NCBI RefSeq assembly: GCF_900177645.1
Contig: NZ_FXAO01000006.1
Span: 248,001 to 312,000 of the forward strand
Source of the DNA: Arenibacter troitsensis
Lineage (GTDB): Bacteria; Bacteroidota; Bacteroidia; Flavobacteriales; Flavobacteriaceae
Length of the DNA stretch: 64,000 nucleotides
Direction: 5' to 3'
A program made the position numbers and the translations under genes. This document shows, piece after piece, positions 18,353 to 28,479 of the stretch (the stretch's first letter is position 1; the number at the start of each line of letters is the position of its first letter). The notes under the pieces were generated by a model, which was given only the letters and a program-made list of their open reading frames with translations, had not been told where the DNA came from and did no database searches.

Positions 18353-18514
18353 TCATATTATCCCTAAAACATGGCATAGCACCCTTAGAGTGCGCCCCCT
18401 TGGCCCTACTCCAGACTCAATACGCTGAATGGTTCGCACAGATAAGCCCGCTTTCTCAGCCAGTTCATCTTGAATAAGTTTTAGTTTTTCACGATATGAA
18501 CAAAGTTTGGACAT
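18353..18514 (-). pseudogene. Truncated XRE-family helix-turn-helix regulator
   Basis: A 53-codon frame starting MSKLCSYREKLKLIQDEL and continuing with the helix-turn-helix AEKAGLSVRTIQRIESG, then HVLGII and a stop. Full members of this Bacteroidota family continue past this point into a longer C-terminal part. The HTH is intact but nothing follows, so it is probably a decayed gene or a minimal DNA-binding remnant. The flanking sequence (18198-18352 and 18515-18816) shows no other gene. Confidence 0.65.
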
Positions 18515-18816
18515 TCTTTAAAATGAGCTGCAGGATGATAAATGGATTTACACCATTAATTTTAAAGTTCTATAGACCATTGGTCATAGCCTTTATCCCA
18601 AATACCTTTTCTTTCCCATAGGTTCCTTTATGCACCCAGGAGACCAACAACAATCCTATAGAACAAATCGTTCAAAAATCCTTTCTAGATTATCAATCTA
18701 GCAAAAAGGAATGTTGATTAATTTTTAATGGATAAAATTTTGACCTATATGCATTTAACCAGAGGGATTCCTGATTTTAGTGCTTATCTTAGGGCATATT
18801 GAAAATTTGATTATCC

Positions 18817-21800
18817 ATGGCATTAAAAGTAGCTATTTCCCATAAAACCGTTTACAAGTATGATAGAAGGGTAAGCCTTTCACCACATATTTTTAGGTTG
18901 AGGCCGGCGCCACATAGCCGAACGCCCATAGAGGCATATTCCATAAAAATTAAGCCTGAAAATCATTTTTTCAATTGGCAGCAAGATCCTTTTGGCAACT
19001 ATTTGGCCCGCATTGTTTTTCCGGAAAAAACGTCAGAACTATCGGTAGAGGTAGAAATTATTGCAGATTTAAAGACCATTAACCCCTTTGATTTTTTTGT
19101 AGAGGAAGCCGTTGAGAATTTTCCGTTCACCTATTCTGAAGATTTGAAGAAAGAACTTCTCCCCTATTTGGAAGTAACGGAAAAGGGTCCGTTGCTCCAG
19201 GAATGGTTGAAAAAGTTGGACTTAACTCCTATGCGGAGCATTGATTTTCTAATTGGTCTCAATCAAAAATTGTACAACTACCTCAACTACACCATCCGTA
19301 TGGAGCCGGGTGTACAGACCTGTGAAGAAACCTTGGACAGGAAGTTGGGTTCTTGTAGGGATTTTGCCTGGCTTTTGGTTCAGACGCTACGGCATTTGGG
19401 ATTGGCGGCCCGTTTTGTATCGGGATATTTGGTACAGTTAAAGTCGGATGAAAAATCCTTGGACGGCCCTTCCGGCCCAGAAGAGGACTTTACGGACCTG
19501 CACGCTTGGGCAGAAGTATATTTGCCCGGTGCAGGTTGGATAGGGTTGGATGCCACCTCTGGGCTTTTGGCCGGGGAAGGCCATATCCCCTTGGCCTGTA
19601 CACCTTCCTTTGAAAGTGCCGCACCAGTATACGGATTAACGGATCCCTGTGAAACGGAATTTGCGTTCAACAATTCCGTAACCCGGATTTTTGAGTCGCC
19701 CCGAGTAACCAAACCTTATACCGAAGATCAATGGAACGCCATTTATAATTTAGGTTTTGCCGTAGAAGAGGAACTTCAGTTAAATGATGTACGATTAACT
19801 ATGGGTGGGGAACCCACCTTTGTTTCCATAGATGATATGGAAGCGGAAGAGTGGAATACCGCAGCAGATGGGGAACACAAACGTGAATTGGCAAGTTCCC
19901 TTTCACTAAGGCTGTTGGATGCCTTTGGCCAAGGAGGAATGTTGCACCATACCCAGGGCAAATGGTACCCTGGCGAACCCTTACCACGTTGGCTTATTGG
20001 TATTCATTGGCGAAAAGACGGGGAATCCATTTGGAAAGAACCAAAATGGCTGGCCTCCTTTACAAAGACCTATACCCTCCCAAAAGATATTACGGACACT
20101 TTCCTAAAGACATTGACCAAGTATTTGGACTGTCCCAATGAAAGTATAATTCCGGCTTATGAAGATGCTTTCTATTTTCTGTGGGAAGAAGGTAAATTGC
20201 CAGTAGATGTGGAGCCAAAAGATTACAAAAAAGAGGACACCGCATTAAGGCGAAAGTTGGGCGAAGTGTTGGAACAGGGTATTGGCAAAACCGTAGGCCA
20301 TGTATTGCCCTTGGCCAAAAGTAATGACCACTGGATTACAAATACCTGGGAGTTTAGGGGAAAACATCTATTTCTAACCCCTGGAAATTCCCCGATTGGA
20401 CTACGACTTCCCCTGGAATCCTTGCCCAAAGAACCGGTAGTACCATCAGAACCTACTGCGGAGCCAGAACTTTTCGAAGCTAGGCCAGAATTAAAAGCTT
20501 ATGGAAAAGACCTTCAGGAGCGTATCAATTCCAAAACGTTAAGATCATCCACCAAAAAACAACCTTTTGTCCGTACAGCCCTCTGCGCCGAGGTACGGGA
20601 CGATAAATTATTCCTTTTCCTACCCCCTCTGAATAGTGCGGAGGACTTTTTGGATTTAAATGCAAGTATTGAGGCTACTGCCAAGGAACTGGAAATTCCG
20701 GTAGTATTGGAGGGTTATGAGCCTCCGAGGGACAACCGTTTGGAAGTACTGAAAATTACTCCGGATCCAGGAGTTATTGAGGTAAATGTTCATCCCGCTA
20801 AAAATTGGCAAGAGCTTACGGACAATACCTTGAAGTTATATGAGGAAGCAAAAAAATCCCGTTTAGGGACCGAAAAATTTATGCTCGATGGTAAGCATAC
20901 GGGCACAGGAGGAGGCAACCATGTTACTTTGGGAGGAATCACTCCCGCAGATAGTCCATTACTTCGAAATCCGCAACTCTTGCGTAGCCTACTCACATTT
21001 TGGCAGCACCACCCAGGGCTTTCCTATTTGTTCTCTGGAGCGTTCATAGGCCCTACCAGTCAGGCTCCACGTGTAGATGAGGCTCGATTGGAAAATCTTT
21101 ACGAATTGGAAATTGCCTTTTCCCAAATTCCTGAGGATAAAGAGGTGCCTTTTTGGTTAACGGACCGATTATTCCGCCATTTATTGACCGATATTACAGG
21201 AAATACCCACCGTGCCGAGTTCTGTATAGATAAATTATATTCTCCCGATTCCTCTTCGGGTAGACTGGGAATCTTGGAATTGCGAGCTTTTGACATGCCG
21301 CCACATGCACAGATGAGCCTCATGCAAATGTTACTTGTGCGTACTTTGGTGTCTTGGTTTTGGAAGGAACCATATAAACATAATCTGGTACGTTGGGGTA
21401 CGGAATTACATGATAAATTCTTGTTGGAACATTACGTAAAAGAAGATCTAAGGGATATCGTTTCCCAATTAAATGATGCCGGTTACCCCTTTAAATTGGA
21501 TTGGTTCGACCCATTTTTTGAATTCAGGTTTCCCTTATACGGTATGATAGAGATCAATTCCATGCAGATAGAACTCCGCATGGCCATAGAACCCTGGAAC
21601 GTATTGGGCGAAGAAATGTCCGGCAGGGGAACGGCACGGTACGTAGATTCTTCCTTGGAAAGGGTACAGGTAAAAGTGAAAAACTTTACGGAAGAGCGCT
21701 ATAGCCTAACCTGTAACGGAGTTAAAGTAATATTGAGCCCTACTGGTATTAAAGGAGAATATGTAGCGGGAGTCCGCTATAAAGCATGGGAACCTTGGTC

Positions 21801-22143
21801 TGCGCTTCACCCCACCATAGGAGTAGATGTACCTCTGGTCTTTGATATAGTGGATATGTGGAACAGAAAATCCATTGGTGGTTGCACCTATTTCGTAGCC
21901 CATCCAGGGGGACGTTCATATGACACCTATCCCGTGAATAGTTATGAGGCTGAATCAAGAAGAATTAATCGATTTTGGGACTTTGGACACTCGCAGGGTA
22001 AGGCAACACCGATGGAAATGGGGCCTACAACAAATTTTAGTGGTAGGATGGTAGAACCTAAGCCTGCTTCCAATACATTTGTATACAAAGAAATACCTAT
22101 AAATCCTGAATATCCACATGTGCTGGATTTGCGGAAGAAGTAA
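18817..22143 (+). CDS. Transglutaminase-like protein fused to DUF2126 putative amidoligase
   Basis: 1108 residues. Residues 1-85 form the bacterial transglutaminase N-terminal beta domain. The papain-like transglutaminase core follows, with a complete triad: C180 (GSCRDFAW), H229 (DLHAWAEVY) and D245 (GLDATSG). From about 300 to the end lies DUF2126, described in family annotation as a putative amidoligase; conserved-looking stretches include LTMGGEPTFVS, HTGTGGGNHVTLGG, EFCIDKLYSPDSSSGRLG and ELRAFDMPPH. It starts a tight cluster with an ATP-grasp/alpha-E protein 13 bases later and a second transglutaminase. Together they suggest ATP-driven amide-bond formation plus cleavage or transfer; the product is unknown. 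Confidence 0.88.
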   Translation: MALKVAISHKTVYKYDRRVSLSPHIFRLRPAPHSRTPIEAYSIKIKPENHFFNWQQDPFGNYLARIVFPEKTSELSVEVEIIADLKTINPFDFFVEEAVENFPFTYSEDLKKELLPYLEVTEKGPLLQEWLKKLDLTPMRSIDFLIGLNQKLYNYLNYTIRMEPGVQTCEETLDRKLGSCRDFAWLLVQTLRHLGLAARFVSGYLVQLKSDEKSLDGPSGPEEDFTDLHAWAEVYLPGAGWIGLDATSGLLAGEGHIPLACTPSFESAAPVYGLTDPCETEFAFNNSVTRIFESPRVTKPYTEDQWNAIYNLGFAVEEELQLNDVRLTMGGEPTFVSIDDMEAEEWNTAADGEHKRELASSLSLRLLDAFGQGGMLHHTQGKWYPGEPLPRWLIGIHWRKDGESIWKEPKWLASFTKTYTLPKDITDTFLKTLTKYLDCPNESIIPAYEDAFYFLWEEGKLPVDVEPKDYKKEDTALRRKLGEVLEQGIGKTVGHVLPLAKSNDHWITNTWEFRGKHLFLTPGNSPIGLRLPLESLPKEPVVPSEPTAEPELFEARPELKAYGKDLQERINSKTLRSSTKKQPFVRTALCAEVRDDKLFLFLPPLNSAEDFLDLNASIEATAKELEIPVVLEGYEPPRDNRLEVLKITPDPGVIEVNVHPAKNWQELTDNTLKLYEEAKKSRLGTEKFMLDGKHTGTGGGNHVTLGGITPADSPLLRNPQLLRSLLTFWQHHPGLSYLFSGAFIGPTSQAPRVDEARLENLYELEIAFSQIPEDKEVPFWLTDRLFRHLLTDITGNTHRAEFCIDKLYSPDSSSGRLGILELRAFDMPPHAQMSLMQMLLVRTLVSWFWKEPYKHNLVRWGTELHDKFLLEHYVKEDLRDIVSQLNDAGYPFKLDWFDPFFEFRFPLYGMIEINSMQIELRMAIEPWNVLGEEMSGRGTARYVDSSLERVQVKVKNFTEERYSLTCNGVKVILSPTGIKGEYVAGVRYKAWEPWSALHPTIGVDVPLVFDIVDMWNRKSIGGCTYFVAHPGGRSYDTYPVNSYEAESRRINRFWDFGHSQGKATPMEMGPTTNFSGRMVEPKPASNTFVYKEIPINPEYPHVLDLRKK

Positions 22144-22156
22144 TTCATAAATTATT

Positions 22157-24718
22157 ATGCCAATAACAAGTACCAGCTGGTTAAGTAATTATATTACCGA
22201 ATATAAGAATGATGAAATGTTTACACCACAAAATGGTGTAAAACCCTATTGGAACAAACTACTCACAGAATTTGATAAATTGGGTTACGACGGATTAATG
22301 GCCCGACAAAGGGATATAGATTGGCTACTTTCAGAAAACGGGGTTACCTACAATGTCTATAACGACCCTCAGGGAATGCATCGCCCATGGAACCTGAACG
22401 TTGTACCCTTTTTACTGCGCCAGGCCGAATGGCAAACGGTAGAGAACGGCTTAAAACAACGCGCCCAGCTTTTAAATTTGGTCCTAAAGGATATTTATGG
22501 CGAAGGCAATCTCATAAAAAATGGCATTGTGCCCCACGAAGTAATTCACGGGCATCGTGGGTTTTTAAGACAATGTAGCGGTATTGAATACAGTACGGAA
22601 AAATTTCTTTCCATTTATGCTGCCGATCTTTCGCGTGGAACGGATGGTAGACTATGGGTAGTGAACGACCGTGCAGAAGCGCCTTCAGGAATGGGGTACG
22701 CTTTGGAAAACAGGTCCACTACCAGCAGAATTCTCCCTGAGATCTATAGCAAAATGAATGTAAAGCGACTTTCGGGTTTCTTTAAGGAATTTAACCAGAT
22801 GCTCGTTGATGCGTCCCCTATAAAAAAAGATAATCCCAATATTGTCATATTGACCCCGGGATCGCACAATGAAACCTATTTTGAGCATGCCTATCTCTCC
22901 TCCTTCCTGGGCTACGCCTTGGTACAGGGGAATGACCTGGTGGTAAGGGACGGTTTTGTATGGATGAAATCCTTAAAAGGACTTAAACAGATAGACGTTA
23001 TTTTACGTAGGGTAGATGACGCATTTACCGATCCTTTGGAACTAAGGGAGGATTCCCAATTGGGTGTTGCAGGATTATTGGATGTAGTGCGCAGAAAAAA
23101 TGTTTCCATTATAAATCCAGTGGGTAGCGGGGTAATAGAAAACCCAGGCCTAATTCCTTTTATGCCGGCTATAGCCAGATACCTGCTAAACGAAGATTTG
23201 ATTCTTCCGCAAATTGCATCTTGGTGGTGTGGACAGGAGCAGGAAAGAAATTTTGTGCTGAATAACCTATCCCAATTGGTGATCAAAAGAATAGACAGGA
23301 CCAATAGGGAGAGTATCCATTTCGGGGAGTTTATGACCCCTCAGCAGCTAAATGACCTAAAAAGGGAAATTGAACTTACGCCTTATCGGTTTGTAGCACA
23401 AGAGAAAATAAGCTTTTCTACGGCTCCAAATCTAGTAGACGGAACTATTGAATCCAGAAACCTGGTAACCCGTACCTTTTGCATAGCCTCGAACAACGGA
23501 TACAGCGTCATGCCCGGTGGGCTGGTACGTGTAGCCCCGGACAGGGAAACCATTAGGGTATCCAACCAAAGAGGTGGCACCAGTAAGGATTTTTGGGTGC
23601 TGGAGGACGGCCCTGTAAAGGAAGATTTAACCAGGCACTGGCAAAAAAGGAGTTCTTTGGCCGCATCCGGTCTAAACGATCTGCCAAGTCTTACCGCCGA
23701 GAACTTGTATTGGGCGGGGCGTTATGTAGGCCGTACTTTGGTCAACGCCCGTTTTTTACGCATGGTTATGCGACAAATGGCCTTGGTGCAGAACAAAAAT
23801 GAAAAGCCAGATTCCGTTAAGCTTCAGGTCCTCTTTAAAGCAGTTACCCACTTAACGGGCACCTATCCGGGCTTCGCCGAAAAAGGCCCGGACGGGAAAA
23901 TGGCAATGGAAGACCCCATGCAGGAAATGTTATCCGTTATATTGGATAAGGACAGACCCGGAAGTCTAGCACACAACCTTACCATGTTCGGAAATTCCTA
24001 TTATTCCATACGTAATCTGTGGTCATCGGATATGTGGCGGGTGTTCGAAAATATTCAAAAAATATGGCAATCCTTTGAAGAAGGCCAGGACCGTTCCATA
24101 AACAAAATCTTAAAAGTACTCAACCAACTTATCACCCGTTTAATAGCGTTTATGGGCCTTATAGAGGAGAGTATTTTAGTACAACAGGGATTACTCCTTT
24201 ATTTTATTGGCCTGCAATTGGAACAAAGCATGCTGACCATAACTAAATGTCGCTCCCTGCTTACCATTAAATACGAGGAACAGGTAGAGTACGATCTCTT
24301 GGAGTATTTGTTGACCAGTCATGAAAGCCTCAATATTTACCGATATAGCTACAGGTCCCACATTCAATTGGAGCACTTATTGGACCTAGTTGTATTGGAC
24401 TTGGAATACCCTAGGTCCTTGACATTTATGTTGAACAGAATCCAAAAAGACATTGCTCGTTTACCGCATTCCCGAAAGGATAACAACCTAAGCAATTATC
24501 AAAAATTTGTTTTCGACGCTTTCTCCAAATTGCGATTGGCAGAGTCTTCCAATTTGGTAAAAACCAAATCGGAAACCGATTTTTTTAGGGCAGATTTGGA
24601 TGGGTTGTTGGAAAATCTCTCAGAACTACTATACAGAACATCGCAATCCATAAGTAGCACCTATTTTAACCATACGGACAAACAAAATCAATTGGTCACC
24701 CAATCCTTTCCTTTTTGA
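22157..24718 (+). CDS. Circularly permuted ATP-grasp protein fused to an alpha-E domain
   Basis: 853 residues. The first ~480 match the circularly permuted type 2 ATP-grasp family (DUF404/407): YNDPQGMHRPWNLNVVPFLL, GHRGFLRQCSG, WVVNDRAEAPSGMGYALENR, LTPGSHNETYFEHAYLSSF, NPVGSGVIENPG and MPGGLVRVAPD. The rest is the helical alpha-E domain (DUF403), starting LTAENLYWAGRYVGRTL and rich in helices to the C-terminus. In many bacteria these are two adjacent genes; here they are fused, which supports a stoichiometric complex. ATP-grasp enzymes join a carboxylate to an amine through an acyl phosphate. It lies 13 bases after the first transglutaminase gene and 1 base before the second. Confidence 0.88.
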   Translation: MPITSTSWLSNYITEYKNDEMFTPQNGVKPYWNKLLTEFDKLGYDGLMARQRDIDWLLSENGVTYNVYNDPQGMHRPWNLNVVPFLLRQAEWQTVENGLKQRAQLLNLVLKDIYGEGNLIKNGIVPHEVIHGHRGFLRQCSGIEYSTEKFLSIYAADLSRGTDGRLWVVNDRAEAPSGMGYALENRSTTSRILPEIYSKMNVKRLSGFFKEFNQMLVDASPIKKDNPNIVILTPGSHNETYFEHAYLSSFLGYALVQGNDLVVRDGFVWMKSLKGLKQIDVILRRVDDAFTDPLELREDSQLGVAGLLDVVRRKNVSIINPVGSGVIENPGLIPFMPAIARYLLNEDLILPQIASWWCGQEQERNFVLNNLSQLVIKRIDRTNRESIHFGEFMTPQQLNDLKREIELTPYRFVAQEKISFSTAPNLVDGTIESRNLVTRTFCIASNNGYSVMPGGLVRVAPDRETIRVSNQRGGTSKDFWVLEDGPVKEDLTRHWQKRSSLAASGLNDLPSLTAENLYWAGRYVGRTLVNARFLRMVMRQMALVQNKNEKPDSVKLQVLFKAVTHLTGTYPGFAEKGPDGKMAMEDPMQEMLSVILDKDRPGSLAHNLTMFGNSYYSIRNLWSSDMWRVFENIQKIWQSFEEGQDRSINKILKVLNQLITRLIAFMGLIEESILVQQGLLLYFIGLQLEQSMLTITKCRSLLTIKYEEQVEYDLLEYLLTSHESLNIYRYSYRSHIQLEHLLDLVVLDLEYPRSLTFMLNRIQKDIARLPHSRKDNNLSNYQKFVFDAFSKLRLAESSNLVKTKSETDFFRADLDGLLENLSELLYRTSQSISSTYFNHTDKQNQLVTQSFPF

Positions 24719-24719
24719 C

Positions 24720-25610
24720 ATGATTTTTAACGTTAAGCATACCACCAAGTACGAATACAATGCACCGGTAATTTATTGTCACAATATTGCAACACTGCGG
24801 CCACGGGAATCCAAAGGGCAGCAATTGTTGGATTATAAAATACAGATAACACCCCAGCCTGCAGAAATTTCGGAACGCATAGATTTTTTTGGAAACTATA
24901 TTACCAGGTTTTCCATACAGGCAGAACATATAGAGCTAGAAGTAACAACAAAAAGCAAAATAATGCGGGATTATGCCCAGTTCCAGGATTCTTTCTTTTC
25001 CGAGGCATGTAGGGGAATTACCTTGGACCAAGCCCTTTTGGCATTAAGAAGTACGGACCCTGCCATATTGGATGCTAGACAATACATCCTGGAATCTATA
25101 TTTATTGGACGTGCGGATCATAATATACGGGATTATGCCGAGGCTTCCTTTAAAGGAAATCGCTCTGTCTTTGATGCCGCCTTTGAATTGATGCAGCGCA
25201 TTTATACCGATTTTCAGTTTGTTTCAGGGTTTACAAGCATTTCCACACCAGTTGCCGAAGTAATGAAGGAGAAAAAAGGGGTTTGCCAAGACTTTGCCCA
25301 AATAGCCATAGCATGCATCCGGTCTGTAGGACTGCCAGCCAGGTATGTAAGCGGCTATATAGAAACGGTACCCCCTAAAGGCAAAGAGAAATTGGTTGGA
25401 GCAGATGCTTCCCATGCCTGGTTCTCTATATTTATACCTGGTTTTGGATGGGTAGATTTTGACCCCACTAACAACCAAATTCCCATGGACCAACATATTG
25501 TGGTAGGCTGGGGAAGGGACTACTATGACGTACCTCCATTAAAAGGGGTAGTGTACGGAAGCGGCAAGAGCAAGCTTAAAGTAGCAGTAGATATACAGGC
25601 TGCAACCTAA
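24720..25610 (+). CDS. Transglutaminase-like cysteine peptidase family protein
   Basis: 296 residues: an N-terminal bacterial transglutaminase beta domain (MIFNVKHTTKYEYNAPV) and a transglutaminase core with C189 (KKGVCQDFAQ), H232 (DASHAWFS) and D248 (VDFDPTNN). No signal peptide, so cytoplasmic. It starts one base after the ATP-grasp/alpha-E stop, giving probable translational coupling. In this cluster such enzymes are predicted to cleave or transfer the amide bonds made by the ligases; this has not been shown for this gene. Confidence 0.9.
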   Translation: MIFNVKHTTKYEYNAPVIYCHNIATLRPRESKGQQLLDYKIQITPQPAEISERIDFFGNYITRFSIQAEHIELEVTTKSKIMRDYAQFQDSFFSEACRGITLDQALLALRSTDPAILDARQYILESIFIGRADHNIRDYAEASFKGNRSVFDAAFELMQRIYTDFQFVSGFTSISTPVAEVMKEKKGVCQDFAQIAIACIRSVGLPARYVSGYIETVPPKGKEKLVGADASHAWFSIFIPGFGWVDFDPTNNQIPMDQHIVVGWGRDYYDVPPLKGVVYGSGKSKLKVAVDIQAAT

Positions 25611-25729
25611 TCCCCAAAGTGGGCCATGAACATAAAAATCATCAATTGTTACCTAATGCTCAATGATCCTGCATATTTATCTCCGCAAAAGTAAAAATAT
25701 TGGAACGGACTTCTAGCTGGTTCTACCCT

Positions 25730-26164
25730 CTAAAATGGGTTATGATACCACTCACTTGTTGGTAAATGACCAATCAAATTTTTAATTCCTTCCTTGGATA
25801 TTGGTTTAACTAAATAACCCGAAAGTTCACTTATTTCTTTGGCCATAGCTATATCACTTGGATTATTGGATGATGTTAGCAGGTATATACTGATATCCTT
25901 TTTTATTTCGGTCTGAAGCGACTTATATTCATTTAAAAACTCCCATCCATCCATAAATGGCATATTCACGTCCAATAGGATGACGTCCGGAAGATTTAAG
26001 GCTGTACCCAGATTTTGCTTAAGGAAATCAATTCCCTTTTCACCATCGGTAAAAAATTCTATCTTAATATCTGGACTTATTTCTGCAATGGTATTCTTCA
26101 TTATAAACTGAAAAATCTCATCGTCATCGATTAGAAGAAAACTTAGGTTATTCATAGTGGTCAA
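25730..26164 (-). CDS. Single-domain (CheY-like) response regulator
   Basis: 144 residues consisting of one receiver domain: acidic pocket IDDDEIFQF, phosphoacceptor Asp in ILLDVNMPFMDGWEF, the switch Thr/Ser LLTSSNN and the conserved Lys in YLVKPIS. There is no output domain, so it acts by protein contact or as a phosphate relay. It overlaps the upstream histidine kinase by 17 bases, so it is the probable partner. Confidence 0.93.
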   Translation of the reverse strand: MTTMNNLSFLLIDDDEIFQFIMKNTIAEISPDIKIEFFTDGEKGIDFLKQNLGTALNLPDVILLDVNMPFMDGWEFLNEYKSLQTEIKKDISIYLLTSSNNPSDIAMAKEISELSGYLVKPISKEGIKNLIGHLPTSEWYHNPF

Positions 26165-28007
26165 ATATTATTTTAAATGCGGTTCCCTTTCCCAATTCAC
26201 TACTTACTTCAATATTGGCGTTCAACGATTCCAATTGTGTTTTAACCAGAAACAAACCCATACCTTTCCCGGATAGTCCACGATGAAATCTTTTATATAA
26301 TTTAAATATATCATTACCATAGCGACTCAAATCCACTCCTACTCCATTGTCCTCCACTACCAAAACTTTCTTGTGGTTCTCCCAGGAAGTTCGGATAGCT
26401 ATCACCGACTTTCTATTGGGATCCCGGTACTTAATGGCATTGGAAATTAAATTCTGAATTACACTCTGTAGATAGATCTTTGAAAACTTTATTTCTTTCC
26501 ATGCGCTAAAATCAGTCTTCACCTCTATGGTCTCTTTGTCCAAAGTCTCAACATACAGATCCAAGGTGTCCGTTATTAAAGACTCCAACCCTATATGTTC
26601 CATTTTTATCTGGTCGTCATCGTTGAGAATCCTAACATAAATCAAAAGATCATCTACCAAGGTGTTAATAGCTCTGGTAACCTTCTGCAATTTAGGAAAA
26701 TAACTTTTGGCCTCTTCATAATCCTTGGCTTCCTTTAACATGGACACCAAAGCAGATACACTGGTCGTAGGAGCTCTTAAATTATGGGCAACTATATTAT
26801 TATACTCCAAAAGTTGGGCGTTGCGCAACTCTAGCTTATTCTGTATGGTCGCCAACTCGTTGTTTTTATTTTCCAGCTCATTTCTTTTACTTTCCAACTC
26901 CTTGTTTATGTTTTCAAGTGCCAGCATATACTTCCTTTTGGAAGTATCACTTTTTGCTTCTAGATATGATAAACACAAAATAACAGCTATCGCCAATAGA
27001 TTGATAAGGAAAATTGAAAAGATCTCACTTTGCAACCTAGCATTTAAAGTGGCAGAATCCAGGTGTTTTATTAGGATCCATTTATTGTTTGTCCTAATGT
27101 CCGCAAATTTGTGTTGAAATAAAGGAGTTTGGGCAAGTTCGGTCTTAAAATCCAATTCGGTTTTAATCCACAGATCACCCTTATGCCACAAAGATGTGGT
27201 TGCTACCCTCCCCAGAGAATCCATCAAATCAGGGAATTCTTCTTGGAACGTTACATCTCGGCTGCTGGGGATTAAATGTGAAAACTCCTTTATACTGTCC
27301 TTACTTACAAGATAATTGCCAAAACGGTCTAACAGTATAAAGGAATAGAGGTTGTCCTTTTTAAGTAGTTCCAGGAACCTTTCTGCACTAAAATTAATAA
27401 CTACTGTTCCCAACTTGGTTCCTTGTGCATCAAATATAGGGGCAATCCCACGAATCATTGGCTTATATGGAAATTCCAGTATTCCATTTTCTTGATTCAG
27501 ATTTAATGGGGACAAATAAATCTGATTTTTTTTGAGGCCTGTAGTCTCCTGATAATAATCCCTGTTGGATTTATCCTGAAGGGCTAAACTCTTTACTATT
27601 TTACCGTTATCCTGTCTATTTATCCTATAAACCTCCTTCCCTGACAAATCAAGAAGTCTGAACTGACTATAGCTATCCATACCGATCACAAAATCGCCTA
27701 TTTTCTTATCCAAATGGGCATTCTTGTCCGGATCAAAATCGCTTTCAACAAAACCATACTGCTCCCAATAATAAAGATTGGCTATCATAGGTTTTAAAAG
27801 TGTAACGATGAGTTGCTTTTTATTGGAGAGTTCTTCTTGCTGTAAGGAAATCAGCTTTTCCTGCTCCATTTTATATAGCCACAAAACCGCCAAAACACTC
27901 AATATTAGAATTGGGAGGTAGTATTTGACAAATTTTAATAGTAATCGTTTAAGCAAATTTAAGGCTATTAAAGTTAAATCCCTTTTTGGGATACCATCAC
28001 TGGCCAA
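26148..28007 (-). CDS. Membrane sensor histidine kinase with extracytoplasmic Cache-like domain
   Basis: 619 residues. A transmembrane helix near 30-46 and another near 330-350 enclose a ~280-residue extracytoplasmic sensor that resembles a double Cache domain. A coiled-coil of repeated Asn/Glu/Lys (ESKRNELENKNNELA) follows, then a dimerisation domain with the phosphoacceptor in AHNLRAPTTS. The HATPase boxes are QNLISNAIKYRDPNRK, VEDNGVGVDL and GKGMGLFLVKTQL. HNLRxP is the common Bacteroidota form of the H box. The signal is unknown. It is the first gene of the pair with the single-domain regulator. Confidence 0.9.
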   Translation of the reverse strand: MASDGIPKRDLTLIALNLLKRLLLKFVKYYLPILILSVLAVLWLYKMEQEKLISLQQEELSNKKQLIVTLLKPMIANLYYWEQYGFVESDFDPDKNAHLDKKIGDFVIGMDSYSQFRLLDLSGKEVYRINRQDNGKIVKSLALQDKSNRDYYQETTGLKKNQIYLSPLNLNQENGILEFPYKPMIRGIAPIFDAQGTKLGTVVINFSAERFLELLKKDNLYSFILLDRFGNYLVSKDSIKEFSHLIPSSRDVTFQEEFPDLMDSLGRVATTSLWHKGDLWIKTELDFKTELAQTPLFQHKFADIRTNNKWILIKHLDSATLNARLQSEIFSIFLINLLAIAVILCLSYLEAKSDTSKRKYMLALENINKELESKRNELENKNNELATIQNKLELRNAQLLEYNNIVAHNLRAPTTSVSALVSMLKEAKDYEEAKSYFPKLQKVTRAINTLVDDLLIYVRILNDDDQIKMEHIGLESLITDTLDLYVETLDKETIEVKTDFSAWKEIKFSKIYLQSVIQNLISNAIKYRDPNRKSVIAIRTSWENHKKVLVVEDNGVGVDLSRYGNDIFKLYKRFHRGLSGKGMGLFLVKTQLESLNANIEVSSELGKGTAFKIIFDHYE

Positions 28008-28479
28008 TGCACATTTAATCTATTTGGGGGAAAGTATTAAAGATCCAGTCTGGCAATAAACTGAACATCAAAGATAATTAAAATTAAATCTCATTATTCA
28101 TAATTAATTTTATTCCAATAAAAAAATAGCCCCATCTACTTCGACTAAACGTGACATGCACATGTTTGTTATTTAATAAAAAGCTACTATTAAATAATTG
28201 AACCTTTAAGTCCAATAATTTTTTACATTGTGATAATGGGAAAATTTGGCTACCTTCATAAATCCCTAAAAAAGTTAAAACAAATATCATATTTTTAATA
28301 AGTACTGCTATTCTTGAGCATCATTTTACTATTAACATTAAATAATGCCCTTGAAGAACAGGAAAACCTTTTCAAAAGAATCTCCCTGCATACGCCCCAT
28401 ATGTGACGTGCGACTATTTATATTCGTACCTGATGAAAACTAATAAATTTAAAGCAAGTTCAACCCAAAATCAACGCCC
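28008..28479. other. Gene-free AT-rich spacer
   Basis: 472 bases between the divergent histidine kinase and dienelactone hydrolase genes. No recognisable gene, RNA or strong hairpin was seen. A 68-codon minus-strand frame (28084-28290) has no family likeness and is not called. The region must hold both promoters, but no confident TTTG/TANNTTTG pair was found. Confidence 0.5.

Noticed and set aside
18817-25610. Defence system
   Set aside because: Transglutaminase and ATP-grasp genes can occur in defence loci, but no sensor, effector nuclease or mobile context is present; peptide ligation is the simpler reading.
28084-28290. 68-codon minus-strand frame in the kinase/hydrolase spacer
   Set aside because: AT-rich, no family likeness and no promoter; likely chance.
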